The translations under genes were made by a program, and so were the position numbers. Shown here piece after piece: positions 41,850 through 51,026 of a stretch of DNA of 64,000 bases. How positions within the stretch are numbered: position 1 is the first letter of the stretch; each line of letters starts with the position of its first letter. Location of the stretch: assembly GCA_021108035.1 (NCBI GenBank), contig JAIORQ010000072.1:1-64000 (forward strand). The letters run 5' to 3'. Origin of the DNA: Bacteroidales bacterium. Its GTDB lineage: Bacteria > Bacteroidota > Bacteroidia > Bacteroidales > JAADGE01. The notes under the pieces are model-generated. The model was not told the origin of the DNA. It saw nothing but the letters and a program-made list of their open reading frames with translations, and made no database searches.

Positions 41850-42725
41850 ATGGAAAACAACAAAAACGAAATTGATTTAATTGAACTTCTTATTAAAATA
41901 TATTTATACTTAAAAAAATACTATTGGGTTTTTTTAATAGCAATTGTCGCAGGGTTTGTATTTGCATTTATAAAGAATAAATACTTTTCAAAAGAATTTG
42001 AATCTTCAATGATTATATCAGTAAAGTCAGATAATGATTATATTAATTATAATCTGAGTGAAAAACCTAAAACCTATAAAAACCAAAGAGAAATTATTGA
42101 AAAACTGATAAATTCAATTAACTCTCAAATTATTTCCGAGAACTTTACCGATTTATCAAAAAAATTGCTGATTCCTGAAAATCAATTAACTGATATCAAA
42201 TCAATTAAGTCTGATAATAATGAAGAAGACAAATCAGAATTAAGTAATATATACAAAATTGATGTTGTAATTAAAGATACTGAAATTTTAAATTATTTTG
42301 GAGAAGGTATAAAATACTATATTAATAACAACTCATTCATAAAAAAACAAATAAAATCTGATTCACTGTTTTTGACTTCTGTTATTTCTAAAATTGAGTT
42401 AAAAATTATTGAATTAGACAATCTTCAGAAACAAATATTAGAAGAAAATTTCCGGCAATCGAATTTAGCAATAATCGGAAACAGGTCATATATTACTGAA
42501 AGCATACGACTTGTTTCTTTACGGGAGAAGTTGCAATCTGAATTATTTAATTTGGAAAAAGTCAATATCATTGAAGAATTTTATATTCCCACCAAACAAA
42601 CCGGCTCATTAATTAAAGATTTATTCCTTTCAGTTGCAATTATGTTATTTATTGGTTTTATTATCATTTCCTTAATAATTCTTAATAATAAAGCTAAACA
42701 ATACAAGAGCAATAAGCCGGGTTAA
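41850..42725 (+). CDS. Wzz/GumC-like polysaccharide chain-length protein
   Basis: 291 residues. Membrane helices lie at about 25-44 (YYWVFLIAIVAGFVFAFIKN) and 258-283, enclosing a periplasmic domain with a predicted coiled-coil segment (about 175-235). This two-helix layout is that of Wzz co-polymerases, which set O-antigen or capsule chain length. There is no C-terminal tyrosine-kinase domain. It opens the polysaccharide locus on the plus strand and meets the ligase-like gene tail to tail, with adjacent stops at 42725/42726. Confidence 0.8.
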   Translation: MENNKNEIDLIELLIKIYLYLKKYYWVFLIAIVAGFVFAFIKNKYFSKEFESSMIISVKSDNDYINYNLSEKPKTYKNQREIIEKLINSINSQIISENFTDLSKKLLIPENQLTDIKSIKSDNNEEDKSELSNIYKIDVVIKDTEILNYFGEGIKYYINNNSFIKKQIKSDSLFLTSVISKIELKIIELDNLQKQILEENFRQSNLAIIGNRSYITESIRLVSLREKLQSELFNLEKVNIIEEFYIPTKQTGSLIKDLFLSVAIMLFIGFIIISLIILNNKAKQYKSNKPG

Positions 42726-44000
42726 TTATTTTTTTACAGGAACTGAATGAACAAAAATAAAATAATTCAAAAAGTAGCAGAGAAATACAATGCCTGCTAT
42801 TGTATTTAACATTGATTCAAATATCAAGTTAATTACAATTAATATTAAGAATAAAATGAATAATTCATTTTTTGCTTTTACAGCATAATAGAAGCTATAT
42901 AAAACTATCATTAATAAAATAAGAAAACCTATTAGACCTGATGACATAAAAGTTTCCAGAAATTGATTATGTGCATTAAGAAAACTTATTTCATCATTTT
43001 TAAAATTACCCTTTTTTATTATTTCCGAAAGTTTTTCTTGAGCATCACCTGTTCCGGTTCCTAACCAAAAATTTTCCTCTGTCACTTTTACTGCTGATTC
43101 CCATAATACCAATCTTGCAGGATAAGATTCATATTCTTTTCCTTTAATAAATGTATTTTTTACATCATAATATGTCCTTATTATTCTGCTGTTTTGAGAT
43201 AAAACTATAATTCCGGCAATAATAATAACAACACTAAACAGTTTAATTAAAAGTCTTTTGTGCTTCTTAACATAAAGTAGAATTTTCCATACTATTAATA
43301 TAAAAGCTGTAAAAATTCCGGCTCTTGATGATAAAAAATAAACCATAACTAAAAAAAAACCAACTATTAAATAAAATAATACTTTTTTCTTATTTGTATT
43401 AAATAAAACATCATTGCTTTTCAAATAAAACAACACAGCAATCGAAAACACAATATACATACTGAAATATGCCGGATGATGAAAGACTGAAAGCAAAGAA
43501 TATCTAAAATAGTTATTTTCATCTTCATTTATTGAATTAAAAAACAAACTGCCTTCATTATAATCGACAGATTGATATATAGCATGAACAATACAAATTA
43601 CAGAAGCAACAATATTTCCCAATACAAATAATTTTAAAAAAAGATTTTTTTTGTCTGAAAATTGCTTGCCGGAAAAAATAAATAAAACAGGAAAGATAAG
43701 AAAAGATAATTTTTTAACAATAATTTCTGCAGCGTATTCTTTATCTTTACTATAAAAATATCCAAAAATAATAAGAAGAAAAAAACATATCTGAATCAAA
43801 AAGAAAATAATCTTTTTTTTAGAATAATTTTCTAATAAACGCAACTTAAAATTTGTTTGCAGAATACTAAATAACAGCCAAAAAGAAATAAACATTGACA
43901 GCACAAATTTGTATTGCGGTATCCAAAATGAAATTAGTAGTGCAAAGAATAAGCATACATTTTGAATTGATTTCTTATAGTTTATCTCTTTTAATTGCAT
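42726..44000 (-). CDS. O-antigen ligase/polymerase family membrane protein (Wzy_C)
   Basis: 424 residues with about eleven membrane helices. The Wzy_C signature region reads FWLGTGTGDAQEKL followed by FLNAHNQFLETFMSSGLIGF, with the conserved His in NAHNQFLE and the ESYPARLVLWESA arginine segment before it. WaaL-type ligases move undecaprenyl-linked glycan to lipid A core or protein; Wzy polymerases share the domain. A second such protein (52447-53679) is present, so one is probably polymerase and one ligase. This copy has the better ligase-like motif. Confidence 0.82.
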   Translation of the reverse strand: MQLKEINYKKSIQNVCLFFALLISFWIPQYKFVLSMFISFWLLFSILQTNFKLRLLENYSKKKIIFFLIQICFFLLIIFGYFYSKDKEYAAEIIVKKLSFLIFPVLFIFSGKQFSDKKNLFLKLFVLGNIVASVICIVHAIYQSVDYNEGSLFFNSINEDENNYFRYSLLSVFHHPAYFSMYIVFSIAVLFYLKSNDVLFNTNKKKVLFYLIVGFFLVMVYFLSSRAGIFTAFILIVWKILLYVKKHKRLLIKLFSVVIIIAGIIVLSQNSRIIRTYYDVKNTFIKGKEYESYPARLVLWESAVKVTEENFWLGTGTGDAQEKLSEIIKKGNFKNDEISFLNAHNQFLETFMSSGLIGFLILLMIVLYSFYYAVKAKNELFILFLILIVINLIFESMLNTIAGIVFLCYFLNYFIFVHSVPVKK

Positions 44001-44096
44001 TTTATTCTATATAATTGATATTATTTTTCGGAAAAATGATTTTTTCAATGTTCTTTTTAATATCCACTCATACGAAGTGATGAAAGCCAGATAATA

Positions 44097-44702
44097 TTAA
44101 TCATTTTGTCTGATTTTTTTTGCCGGAACTCCAACTGCTACATAATTATCAGGAATATTTTTTGTAACAACTGAACCCGCACCTATGATTACATTATTAC
44201 CTATCGTAATATTGGGAATAATTGTTGCTCCAGCACCAATATGTGAAGCTTCACCTATAGAAACATTCCCACAAAGTATAGAGCCGGGTGAAATATGTAC
44301 ATAATCACTAATGATGCATTCATGGTCAATTGAAGCTGAAGTGTTTATTATCACATGATTTCCAATAAAGGTATCTGAATTTATAACAACATTAGGCATA
44401 ATAACAGTACCTTTACCTATTTTAACACTTGAAGAAATAATTGCAGATGTATCAATTGCAATTCCAAAACTTACTTCTTCTTTTAATTTACTTACGATTT
44501 TCTTTCTTATTGAATTATTGCCTATTGATATTATTAATTCATCATTATTAAGAATGTTTTTGTTATATGAACCAAAACACTTGAATTTACCAAATACCTC
44601 TATTTGAGGATTATCATCAAATAGTCCGCCTATTAAAACGTTGTTTTTCAAAAGAATATCAATGATCACTTTTGCGTGACCGGAAGCTCCGTACAAAAAC
44701 AT
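44097..44702 (-). CDS. Sugar O/N-acyltransferase, PglD/NeuD family
   Basis: 201 residues. The N-terminal Rossmann-like part (MFLYGASGHAKVIIDILLKN) is followed by a left-handed beta-helix of hexapeptide repeats (KIGKGTVIMPNVVINSDTFI, CIISDYVHISPGSILCGNVS, HIGAGATIIPNITIGNNVII) and the end DNYVAVGVPAKKIR. The DHE histidine in SASIDHECIISDYVH corresponds to the catalytic His of PglD. It would acetylate a UDP-4-amino-sugar in the cytoplasm. It overlaps no neighbour but lies 1 base from the sugar transferase gene, and the two almost certainly work in one pathway. Confidence 0.88.
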   Translation of the reverse strand: MFLYGASGHAKVIIDILLKNNVLIGGLFDDNPQIEVFGKFKCFGSYNKNILNNDELIISIGNNSIRKKIVSKLKEEVSFGIAIDTSAIISSSVKIGKGTVIMPNVVINSDTFIGNHVIINTSASIDHECIISDYVHISPGSILCGNVSIGEASHIGAGATIIPNITIGNNVIIGAGSVVTKNIPDNYVAVGVPAKKIRQND

Positions 44703-44703
44703 A

Positions 44704-45306
44704 TTAATTGCCTTTAAATTTTTCCATTGTAACAGAAGTATTTGAACTTATACCTTCAGACTTAATAACTTTTTTAAAGGTTAAAAATAAAATTTTTAAA
44801 TCAAGTAAAAAAGAAATATTATCAATATACCAAACATCATACTCAAACTTTTTTTTCCAACTTACGGCATTTCTGCCATTCACTTGTGCCCAACCGGTAA
44901 TTCCGGGCTTTACTTCGTGTCTTCTTTTTTGAAATATATTATATAGGGGTAGATATTCCACCAATAATGGACGGGGACCTATCAAAGACATATCACCTTT
45001 TATTACATTAATTAATTGAGGAATTTCATCAAGAGATGTCCTCCTTATTATTGCACCGATTTTCGTAATTCTTTTCTCATCCGGTAATAAATCTCCATTC
45101 TCATCATTTTTATTGGTCATTGTTTTGAATTTAACTAAGTTGAATATCTTTTCATTTTTACCCGGTCTTTTTTGAATAAAAAAAGGTTTGCCTTTATTGA
45201 CTTTTAGAAGCAAAATTACAACTATTAACAAGACACAGCTTACTAGTATTAAACCAATTAAGGAAAATACAATATCAATTATTCGTTTAAAATAGTTTTT
45301 ATACAT
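44704..45306 (-). CDS. Initiating sugar-1-phosphate transferase (PglC-like)
   Basis: 200 residues. A single N-terminal hydrophobic re-entrant segment (about 9-32) and the conserved bacterial sugar transferase domain: [61 protein letters not shown], and [19 protein letters not shown]. It is the short monotopic PglC type. It moves sugar-1-phosphate, probably a UDP-diacetamido-trideoxyhexose, onto undecaprenyl phosphate at the inner leaflet, the first step of repeat-unit assembly. It starts inside the stop region of the WbuB-like gene (8-base overlap). Confidence 0.93.
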   Translation of the reverse strand: MYKNYFKRIIDIVFSLIGLILVSCVLLIVVILLLKVNKGKPFFIQKRPGKNEKIFNLVKFKTMTNKNDENGDLLPDEKRITKIGAIIRRTSLDEIPQLINVIKGDMSLIGPRPLLVEYLPLYNIFQKRRHEVKPGITGWAQVNGRNAVSWKKKFEYDVWYIDNISFLLDLKILFLTFKKVIKSEGISSNTSVTMEKFKGN

Positions 45307-46477
45307 TCGAAATTATCGTATTATAAGCCTCCTCAACATTCAATTTTTCAAATAGATATTTATACCCGTCCTCTCCCATTTCTTTTCTCAGTTTAGAATT
45401 ATTAAATAATATTAATAAATTTTTCTTATAACTTTCTAAATCTCCGGTTATTGACCATAAACCTGCTTTTGATTCTTGAAGCATTTTACCATAATCAGTA
45501 TTTTTATCTATTGCAGCTAAAATTGGTAATTTTGCCTCGAAATAAGCCAATGTTCTTGAAGGGATATTGGGAATTGTAAATTTATCAGAAAGATTTACCA
45601 ATCCGATATCACATTGTTTCACAAGTTCCTGGTAGTCTTCTCTTGGTAAATAATCCCTTATTTCAACATTTGTAAGATTTATTTTAGCTAATAAACTTTT
45701 TAGCTTGTTTTTATGAGTTCCTTGTCCAATAATGAGAAAAACAATATCTTTAATATCTTTTACTGATTCCGCTAAATCTAAAATAAATTCTGCTTTCTGC
45801 GGAAGACCAATATTCCCACCATAAATGGCAACAAATTTCTCTTTTAATCCATACTTTTTTTTATAATCCATTTCAGAAATTGAATAAGTTTTGGCTTTTA
45901 TCCAATTAGGTAATAAATGCAGCTTTTTATCTTTGACTTCAGGATTATGTCTTTTCACAAAATCAATATTTGCCTGAGACATACAACCAATATAATCTGA
46001 TATCCCATAAATTTGTTTTTCCTTTTTCCTAAAATAATTAAATAATACAGAATTATTCAGTATCCCTAAATCCTTAGCATTCTGAGGGAAAATATCCCTT
46101 AGTATTAAATAGGACTTACATTTATTTTTTTTCTTTATACTAATTATTGTAGAATAAAAAGTAATTGGTGGTGTTGGAGTTATTATTAAATCAATTTTAA
46201 CTCCTTTCAAATATTTATTGATCGTTCTTGTAAATTGGTATGGTAATCTTACATTTGAAATTCCTTTTATTACAGGATTTACATTAAATAACTTTCCGGA
46301 TTTAACACGCAAAACAAAAATACCCTCTTCTTTTTTTAACTCATTTTTATTTAAAAAACTTGGTGCAACAACATATACATTATGATTATTTTGCTTAAAC
46401 TCAAGGACTAAGTCGGTATATAGATTAGTATTCTGACTTACATCCGGATATGAAATCATTAAAAAAATTACATTCAT
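45299..46477 (-). CDS. Family 4 glycosyltransferase, WbuB-like
   Basis: 392 residues. The GT-B fold is visible: the N-terminal domain [20 protein letters not shown], the [20 protein letters not shown] loop, and the donor-side segments [20 protein letters not shown] and [20 protein letters not shown], with [17 protein letters not shown]. WbuB-type enzymes transfer N-acetyl-L-fucosamine in E. coli O26 and similar loci. The three genes immediately upstream make UDP-L-FucNAc, so this is the probable user of that donor. The order CapE-CapF-CapG-WbuB is the same as in many O-antigen clusters. Confidence 0.85.
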   Translation of the reverse strand: MNVIFLMISYPDVSQNTNLYTDLVLEFKQNNHNVYVVAPSFLNKNELKKEEGIFVLRVKSGKLFNVNPVIKGISNVRLPYQFTRTINKYLKGVKIDLIITPTPPITFYSTIISIKKKNKCKSYLILRDIFPQNAKDLGILNNSVLFNYFRKKEKQIYGISDYIGCMSQANIDFVKRHNPEVKDKKLHLLPNWIKAKTYSISEMDYKKKYGLKEKFVAIYGGNIGLPQKAEFILDLAESVKDIKDIVFLIIGQGTHKNKLKSLLAKINLTNVEIRDYLPREDYQELVKQCDIGLVNLSDKFTIPNIPSRTLAYFEAKLPILAAIDKNTDYGKMLQESKAGLWSITGDLESYKKNLLILFNNSKLRKEMGEDGYKYLFEKLNVEEAYNTIISNV

Positions 46478-46483
46478 AACATT

Positions 46484-47617
46484 TTATTTACTCCAAACAA
46501 CTCTATTAATATAATCTACATATGAAATTATAATTCTTACAACTTTTTCTGATACATTTGGCATCGAATAATCTGATACAGAATGTAATGTTCTCTCATT
46601 TCCTCTTTTCTGAGAATCCAATACGACCAATCCCTGCATAATTCGATCTTCATTCAAACCAACCATCATAACAGACGCTTCTTCCATAGCCTCCGGCCGT
46701 TCGTGAGCTTCTCTTAAATTTAGGGCAGGGAAATTCAGAATTGATGACTCTTCGGATATTGTACCACTATCAGATAAAACAGCTTTTGCATTTATTTGTA
46801 AATTATTATAATCTGAAAAACTCATAGGTTTCATCAATTTAACTAAAGCATTAAATTTTATTCCTTTTTGTTCTGTCATATTTCTTGTTCGCGGATGTGT
46901 TGATACAATTACAGGATATTTGTATTTTTCAGCAATAAAATTTAATGAGTTAACAAGACCATTAAAATTACTGTCAGAATTTATATTCTCCTCTCTATGA
47001 GCAGAAATTACAAAATATTTATACTTTTCCAAACCTAATTCATTTAGAATGGTTGAAGCTTCTATTTTTGGTAAATACGAGTTCAGAACCTCAAACATTG
47101 GACTTCCTGTTTTAATAACTCTATCTGAAAGTAAACCTTCTCGTAATAAGTATTCTCTTGCAATATCACTATAAGTTAAATTAATATCGCTAATATGGTC
47201 AACAATTTTACGGTTTGTTTCTTCAGGAACTCTTTGATCAAAACATCTGTTTCCAGCTTCCATATGGAATATAGGAATTTTTCTTTTTTTTGCAGGTATT
47301 GCGCACAAACAACTATTTGTATCACCTAACACTAAAAATGCATCAGGATTTATTTCCTCTAAAACAGGATCAACGTTAATTATTATCTGTCCTATCGTTT
47401 CAGTAGCATTAGCACCGGCAGCATTTAAAAAAAAATCAGGCTTGCGTAATCCTAAATCACTAAAAAAAACTTCATTTAACTCATAATCATAATTTTGGCC
47501 TGTATGAATTAGAATATGTTCAATACTTTTTGTGTTATCCAATGCTGTCATCACTTTAGATAATCTAATTATTTCAGGACGAGTACCTACAACAGTTACA
47601 ACTTTTAATTTTTTCAT
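46484..47617 (-). CDS. fnlC: UDP-N-acetyl-L-fucosamine synthase (CapG/FnlC/WbjD)
   Basis: 377 residues of the UDP-GlcNAc 2-epimerase fold: VVGTRPEIIRLSKVM at the N-terminus, HTGQNYDYELNEVFF, VLGDTNSCLCAIPAKKRKIP, HMEAGNRCFDQRVPEETNR, STHPRTRN, and LSDSGTISEESSILNFPALN. The family includes WecB and the FnlC/CapG C2 epimerases. The position after CapF and CapE homologues makes the last step to UDP-L-FucNAc (C2 epimerisation of UDP-L-PneNAc) the best call. It lies 7 bases from the WbuB-like gene. Confidence 0.9.
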   Translation of the reverse strand: MKKLKVVTVVGTRPEIIRLSKVMTALDNTKSIEHILIHTGQNYDYELNEVFFSDLGLRKPDFFLNAAGANATETIGQIIINVDPVLEEINPDAFLVLGDTNSCLCAIPAKKRKIPIFHMEAGNRCFDQRVPEETNRKIVDHISDINLTYSDIAREYLLREGLLSDRVIKTGSPMFEVLNSYLPKIEASTILNELGLEKYKYFVISAHREENINSDSNFNGLVNSLNFIAEKYKYPVIVSTHPRTRNMTEQKGIKFNALVKLMKPMSFSDYNNLQINAKAVLSDSGTISEESSILNFPALNLREAHERPEAMEEASVMMVGLNEDRIMQGLVVLDSQKRGNERTLHSVSDYSMPNVSEKVVRIIISYVDYINRVVWSK

Positions 47618-47638
47618 TTATAACAACAATTTTATTAA

Positions 47639-48757
47639 TTAAACTTCCTCAAAAAATGTATCCGGGTCTTCAGAATCATACCATTCATTTATCCAAAATT
47701 GTGTATATAATTCCTCGTCACCTATATTTGTGATATTGTGTGTATACCAAATTGGAATATCCACATATGATGGCTTATTTCCATCTAATTTAAAACGCAT
47801 CTTTTCTTCAGTTCCAATTTTTCTTAGTTCAATGAGGGCTTGACCTTTAATGACAGCAAATCTTTCAATTTTCCTGGTATGGTAATGATTGCCTCTTGTT
47901 ATACCCGGAACAGTAGTTGAAAAAGATACTTGTCCTCCAATTCCAAGCTTAATTACTTCAACAAAGTCTCCCCTTTTGTCACTATGCTTTGTCAGCATAT
48001 ATGGATACCTTTTATTAAAATCCATATAAGAAGTTAAAGTGTTAAACAGATTTATATCGTTTTTATCCAATAATTTAGGAATAATTCCTTGTTCAATATA
48101 AGAGTCTTTGAAATATTCAAGTTTTAACAATACTTCACTCACTTTACTCTCAAAATCATAGGATACATCCACCTTTCTTATTTTAGATGAACTTTTTGAT
48201 GCTTCTTTTGAAATAAACTCAGCTAATGAACCAACATAAATAAGCTTAACCAAACCATCATTTTTAATTTCCGCCTTTTTATTATTGTTAAGTTGGTAAC
48301 AAAATGTTGCAATAAACGAGTTATAAAAAGGTATTCCAAAAGGACCAAATACATTCGGAATAACTAATCCGGTAAAAGGGGCATTATTCTTTTCAGCCCA
48401 TGCCTCAAATAATTTTCTTCCTTTTTGTTTTGATTTGCCGTATAAATTATCTCTTTCTTCCTGTGTTGATGATGAGAACAGAACATGAGGAGTAACTTTC
48501 TCCTTTTCCATTGCCAAAATTACTTTTTTGACAAGTTCAATATTTGTATTGAATATAACATTTTCATCATCATGCCTATTCATTGCAGCAAAATGAACTA
48601 TAACATCACATTCTTTTACAAAACGTTTTAATTCCTGTTCATCCAGAAAATAGTTGTCTTCAAAATGAATTCTCTGATACTCATCTTTTGTTCCCAATAA
48701 ATTATATAAATGGGTACCAATAAAACCATCCTGTCCTGTTATACCAATTTTAATCAT
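47639..48757 (-). CDS. fnlB: Bifunctional SDR-cupin CapF (FnlB/WbjC)
   Basis: 372 residues. An N-terminal SDR (1-~245) with the GITGQDGFIGTHL nucleotide-binding motif is followed by a C-terminal cupin (about 258-372: SDKRGDFVEVIKLG, GNHYHTRKIERFAVIKGQAL, WYTHNITNIGDEELYTQFWI). The cupin epimerises at C3 and the SDR reduces the C4 ketone, converting the CapE product to UDP-2-acetamido-2,6-dideoxy-L-talose (UDP-L-PneNAc/TalNAc). Both halves look complete. It is the middle enzyme of the FucNAc pathway, between CapE and CapG homologues. Confidence 0.92.
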   Translation of the reverse strand: MIKIGITGQDGFIGTHLYNLLGTKDEYQRIHFEDNYFLDEQELKRFVKECDVIVHFAAMNRHDDENVIFNTNIELVKKVILAMEKEKVTPHVLFSSSTQEERDNLYGKSKQKGRKLFEAWAEKNNAPFTGLVIPNVFGPFGIPFYNSFIATFCYQLNNNKKAEIKNDGLVKLIYVGSLAEFISKEASKSSSKIRKVDVSYDFESKVSEVLLKLEYFKDSYIEQGIIPKLLDKNDINLFNTLTSYMDFNKRYPYMLTKHSDKRGDFVEVIKLGIGGQVSFSTTVPGITRGNHYHTRKIERFAVIKGQALIELRKIGTEEKMRFKLDGNKPSYVDIPIWYTHNITNIGDEELYTQFWINEWYDSEDPDTFFEEV

Positions 48758-48784
48758 AATTCTAAAACTACATACTTAACAAAT

Positions 48785-49801
48785 TTATTTTTTACGAATA
48801 TCATTCCTAATACTCTCAAGCTTGAGCAAAAGTTCTTTGGCTCCATTAACATCAAGCCGCTTAGTGTTATGTGAGTGATAATCTTCAATACTCGAAATAT
48901 TTTTCTTGCCTTCCGAAAAATAGTGATCATAATTAAGATCTCTGGTATCAGCAGGTATTCTATAATACAAACCCATATCTTCGGCTTTTGCCATTTCTTC
49001 TCTATTTACGAGAGTTTCATAGAGTTTTTCACCATGGCGTGTACCAATAATCTTAATATCACTTTTTACGTTATATAACCCAATAACTGCTTTAGCTAAA
49101 TCACCAATAGTAGAGGCAGGAGATTTCTGAACAAATAAGTCACCACTCTTACCATGTTGGTATGCGTATATAACCAAATCAACTGCATCATACAGAGTCA
49201 TCATAAAACGAGTCATATTAGGATCAGTAACTGTAAGGTTTTTACCTTGTTTTATTTGATGTACAAATAAAGGAATTACAGAACCACGAGAGGCCATTAC
49301 ATTACCATACCTTGTACAACAAATAATTGTTGAAGGATTATCACCAAGGTTACGTGCCTTTGCTACAGCAACTTTCTCCATCATAGCTTTTGAAATACCC
49401 ATTGCATTAATTGGATAACATGCTTTATCAGTGCTTAATACTATTACACGCTTTACTTCAAATTCAATTGCTGAATCCAAAACATTTTCAGTCCCTAATA
49501 CATTGGTTTGTACAGCCTCTACAGGAAAAAATTCACAAGAAGGAACCTGCTTTAATGCAGCAGCATGAAAAACATAATCCACACCACGCATTGCATAATC
49601 AACGCTTCGTTTATCTCTAACATTCCCAATATAAAACTTAACCTTTGGATTATTAAGTTTATGACGCATGTCATCTTGTTTTTTTTCGTCACGCGAAAAT
49701 ATACGTATCTCTTTTATATCAGTATCTATAAACCGATTTAGAACAGCATTTCCAAATGAACCAGTACCGCCAGTAATGAGTATAATTTTATTATTAAACA
49801 T
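48785..49801 (-). CDS. fnlA: UDP-GlcNAc 4,6-dehydratase/5-epimerase CapE (FnlA/WbjB)
   Basis: 338 residues of the extended SDR type. The nucleotide loop is GGTGSFGNAVLNRF (10-23). The GNVRDKRSVDYAMRGVDYVF and HAAALKQVPSCEFFPVEAVQ segments follow, with VLSTDKACYPINAMGISKAM, in which Met-Gly-x-Ser-Lys replaces the usual YxxxK, as in CapE/FlaA1-type dehydratases. It converts UDP-D-GlcNAc to a UDP-4-keto-6-deoxy-L-hexosamine, the first committed step to UDP-L-FucNAc. It heads the cassette CapE, CapF, CapG, WbuB on the minus strand. Confidence 0.94.
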   Translation of the reverse strand: MFNNKIILITGGTGSFGNAVLNRFIDTDIKEIRIFSRDEKKQDDMRHKLNNPKVKFYIGNVRDKRSVDYAMRGVDYVFHAAALKQVPSCEFFPVEAVQTNVLGTENVLDSAIEFEVKRVIVLSTDKACYPINAMGISKAMMEKVAVAKARNLGDNPSTIICCTRYGNVMASRGSVIPLFVHQIKQGKNLTVTDPNMTRFMMTLYDAVDLVIYAYQHGKSGDLFVQKSPASTIGDLAKAVIGLYNVKSDIKIIGTRHGEKLYETLVNREEMAKAEDMGLYYRIPADTRDLNYDHYFSEGKKNISSIEDYHSHNTKRLDVNGAKELLLKLESIRNDIRKK

Positions 49802-51004
49802 TTATTTATTATTTATCAATGAACGATATACTTCATCCATTTTTTTAGCATTTTTTTTTGCATTAAAATTTCTATTTGACAATTCATATGCTTTTTCGCC
49901 CATCTCTTCCATTTTTTTAGGATTATAATAAAAATATTCAATGCCCTTAACTAATGACATTACATCTTTTTCTTTTATACAAATACCTGTAATCCTATCA
50001 ATAATAGTATCTTCTAAGGGATTCTCAATTGCAACAATTGATGGCTTTCTATAAAATCCGGCTTCAAAAACCGGTCGACCAACAGCATTTAAATGAGATG
50101 GAAAACATAAAACATCAATTGTTGGCAAAATAGTATTAATATTCATAATTGTACCTAAAAAATGGACATTTTTATTCAATGAATATTTCTTTACAATATT
50201 TATCATCTTTTCTTTCAAATCCGCAGAAATCCCCAGTAACTTAAATACAATTTTTCTTACTATACTATACTTAGGATTATCACCTATTAGCACAAAATTA
50301 ATATCCAATTTTTTATCAAAACAAATAATCTTAGCAGCTTCAATAAACTCACAATGTCCTTTTATTTTCAGGAAATTTCCTAGCATAGCTACAGTTAATT
50401 TCCTATTAGGTATTTTTTTAAACTCATTTTCATTTGTGTCTATTTTTTTTTGTGTATCAAAACCATTATGGATAACATGTGTCTTATTTGATAAACTATG
50501 CGATTTTTCAACTGTTTTATCAATAGGTATTACAATATCTACATATTTTGAAAAAAAATACTTATAAATTCTATAATAACAACTATTACCGGAAGCTCTA
50601 TTCAAAAATCTTGCATGAACAACAATAGGTTTTTTTAAAAGTAATTTAGCAAAAAGAACAGGAATCAACAAATTAGCATCATTTATATGAACGATATTAA
50701 TATCTTTCCATTTATATTTGGCTCTAAGAATAACATAAAAAGTTGGTATTAAAAAAAATAATTCTCTTAAAACAGCGAACCATCTATAACCCTTATAATT
50801 ATCAAATTGTGTAATGCCAACAGTTCCTATAGTATCAATATTATTATTTTTGAAAACAGTTTTAGATGTGCCGTTAGGGATTATTAGATAGGGTTTTATT
50901 ACATTTTCCGGAAAAGCATTAATCATCTCTAAAAGACTTCTTGACGATCCTCCAAAAACACCACAGTGTTGAATGTATAATATTTTTTTAATATTCTTAT
51001 TCAT
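49802..51004 (-). CDS. Family 4 glycosyltransferase
   Basis: 400 residues from the ATG at 51004; an upstream TTG at 51034 would add ten residues and overlap the next gene. The GT-B fold shows as KKILYIQHCGVFGGSSRSLL at the N-terminus, HAR in KKPIVVHARFLNRASG, VAMLGNFLKIKGHCEFIEAA, NVHFLGTIMNINTILPTIDV and CFPSHLNAVGRPVFEAGFYR, an EX7E-like donor site. It is a cytoplasmic, membrane-associated glycosyltransferase of the polysaccharide locus. Donor and linkage are unknown. Its stop abuts the CapE start (49801/49802). Confidence 0.88.
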   Translation of the reverse strand: MNKNIKKILYIQHCGVFGGSSRSLLEMINAFPENVIKPYLIIPNGTSKTVFKNNNIDTIGTVGITQFDNYKGYRWFAVLRELFFLIPTFYVILRAKYKWKDINIVHINDANLLIPVLFAKLLLKKPIVVHARFLNRASGNSCYYRIYKYFFSKYVDIVIPIDKTVEKSHSLSNKTHVIHNGFDTQKKIDTNENEFKKIPNRKLTVAMLGNFLKIKGHCEFIEAAKIICFDKKLDINFVLIGDNPKYSIVRKIVFKLLGISADLKEKMINIVKKYSLNKNVHFLGTIMNINTILPTIDVLCFPSHLNAVGRPVFEAGFYRKPSIVAIENPLEDTIIDRITGICIKEKDVMSLVKGIEYFYYNPKKMEEMGEKAYELSNRNFNAKKNAKKMDEVYRSLINNK

Positions 51005-51026
51005 AATTAATGTCCCAAATGAACGT

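Noticed and set aside
49668-49928. Plus-strand frames across the glycan locus considered as overlapping genes
   Set aside because: They are antisense to well-supported glycosyltransferase and CapE genes, have no signature, and follow from codon bias of the coding strand.
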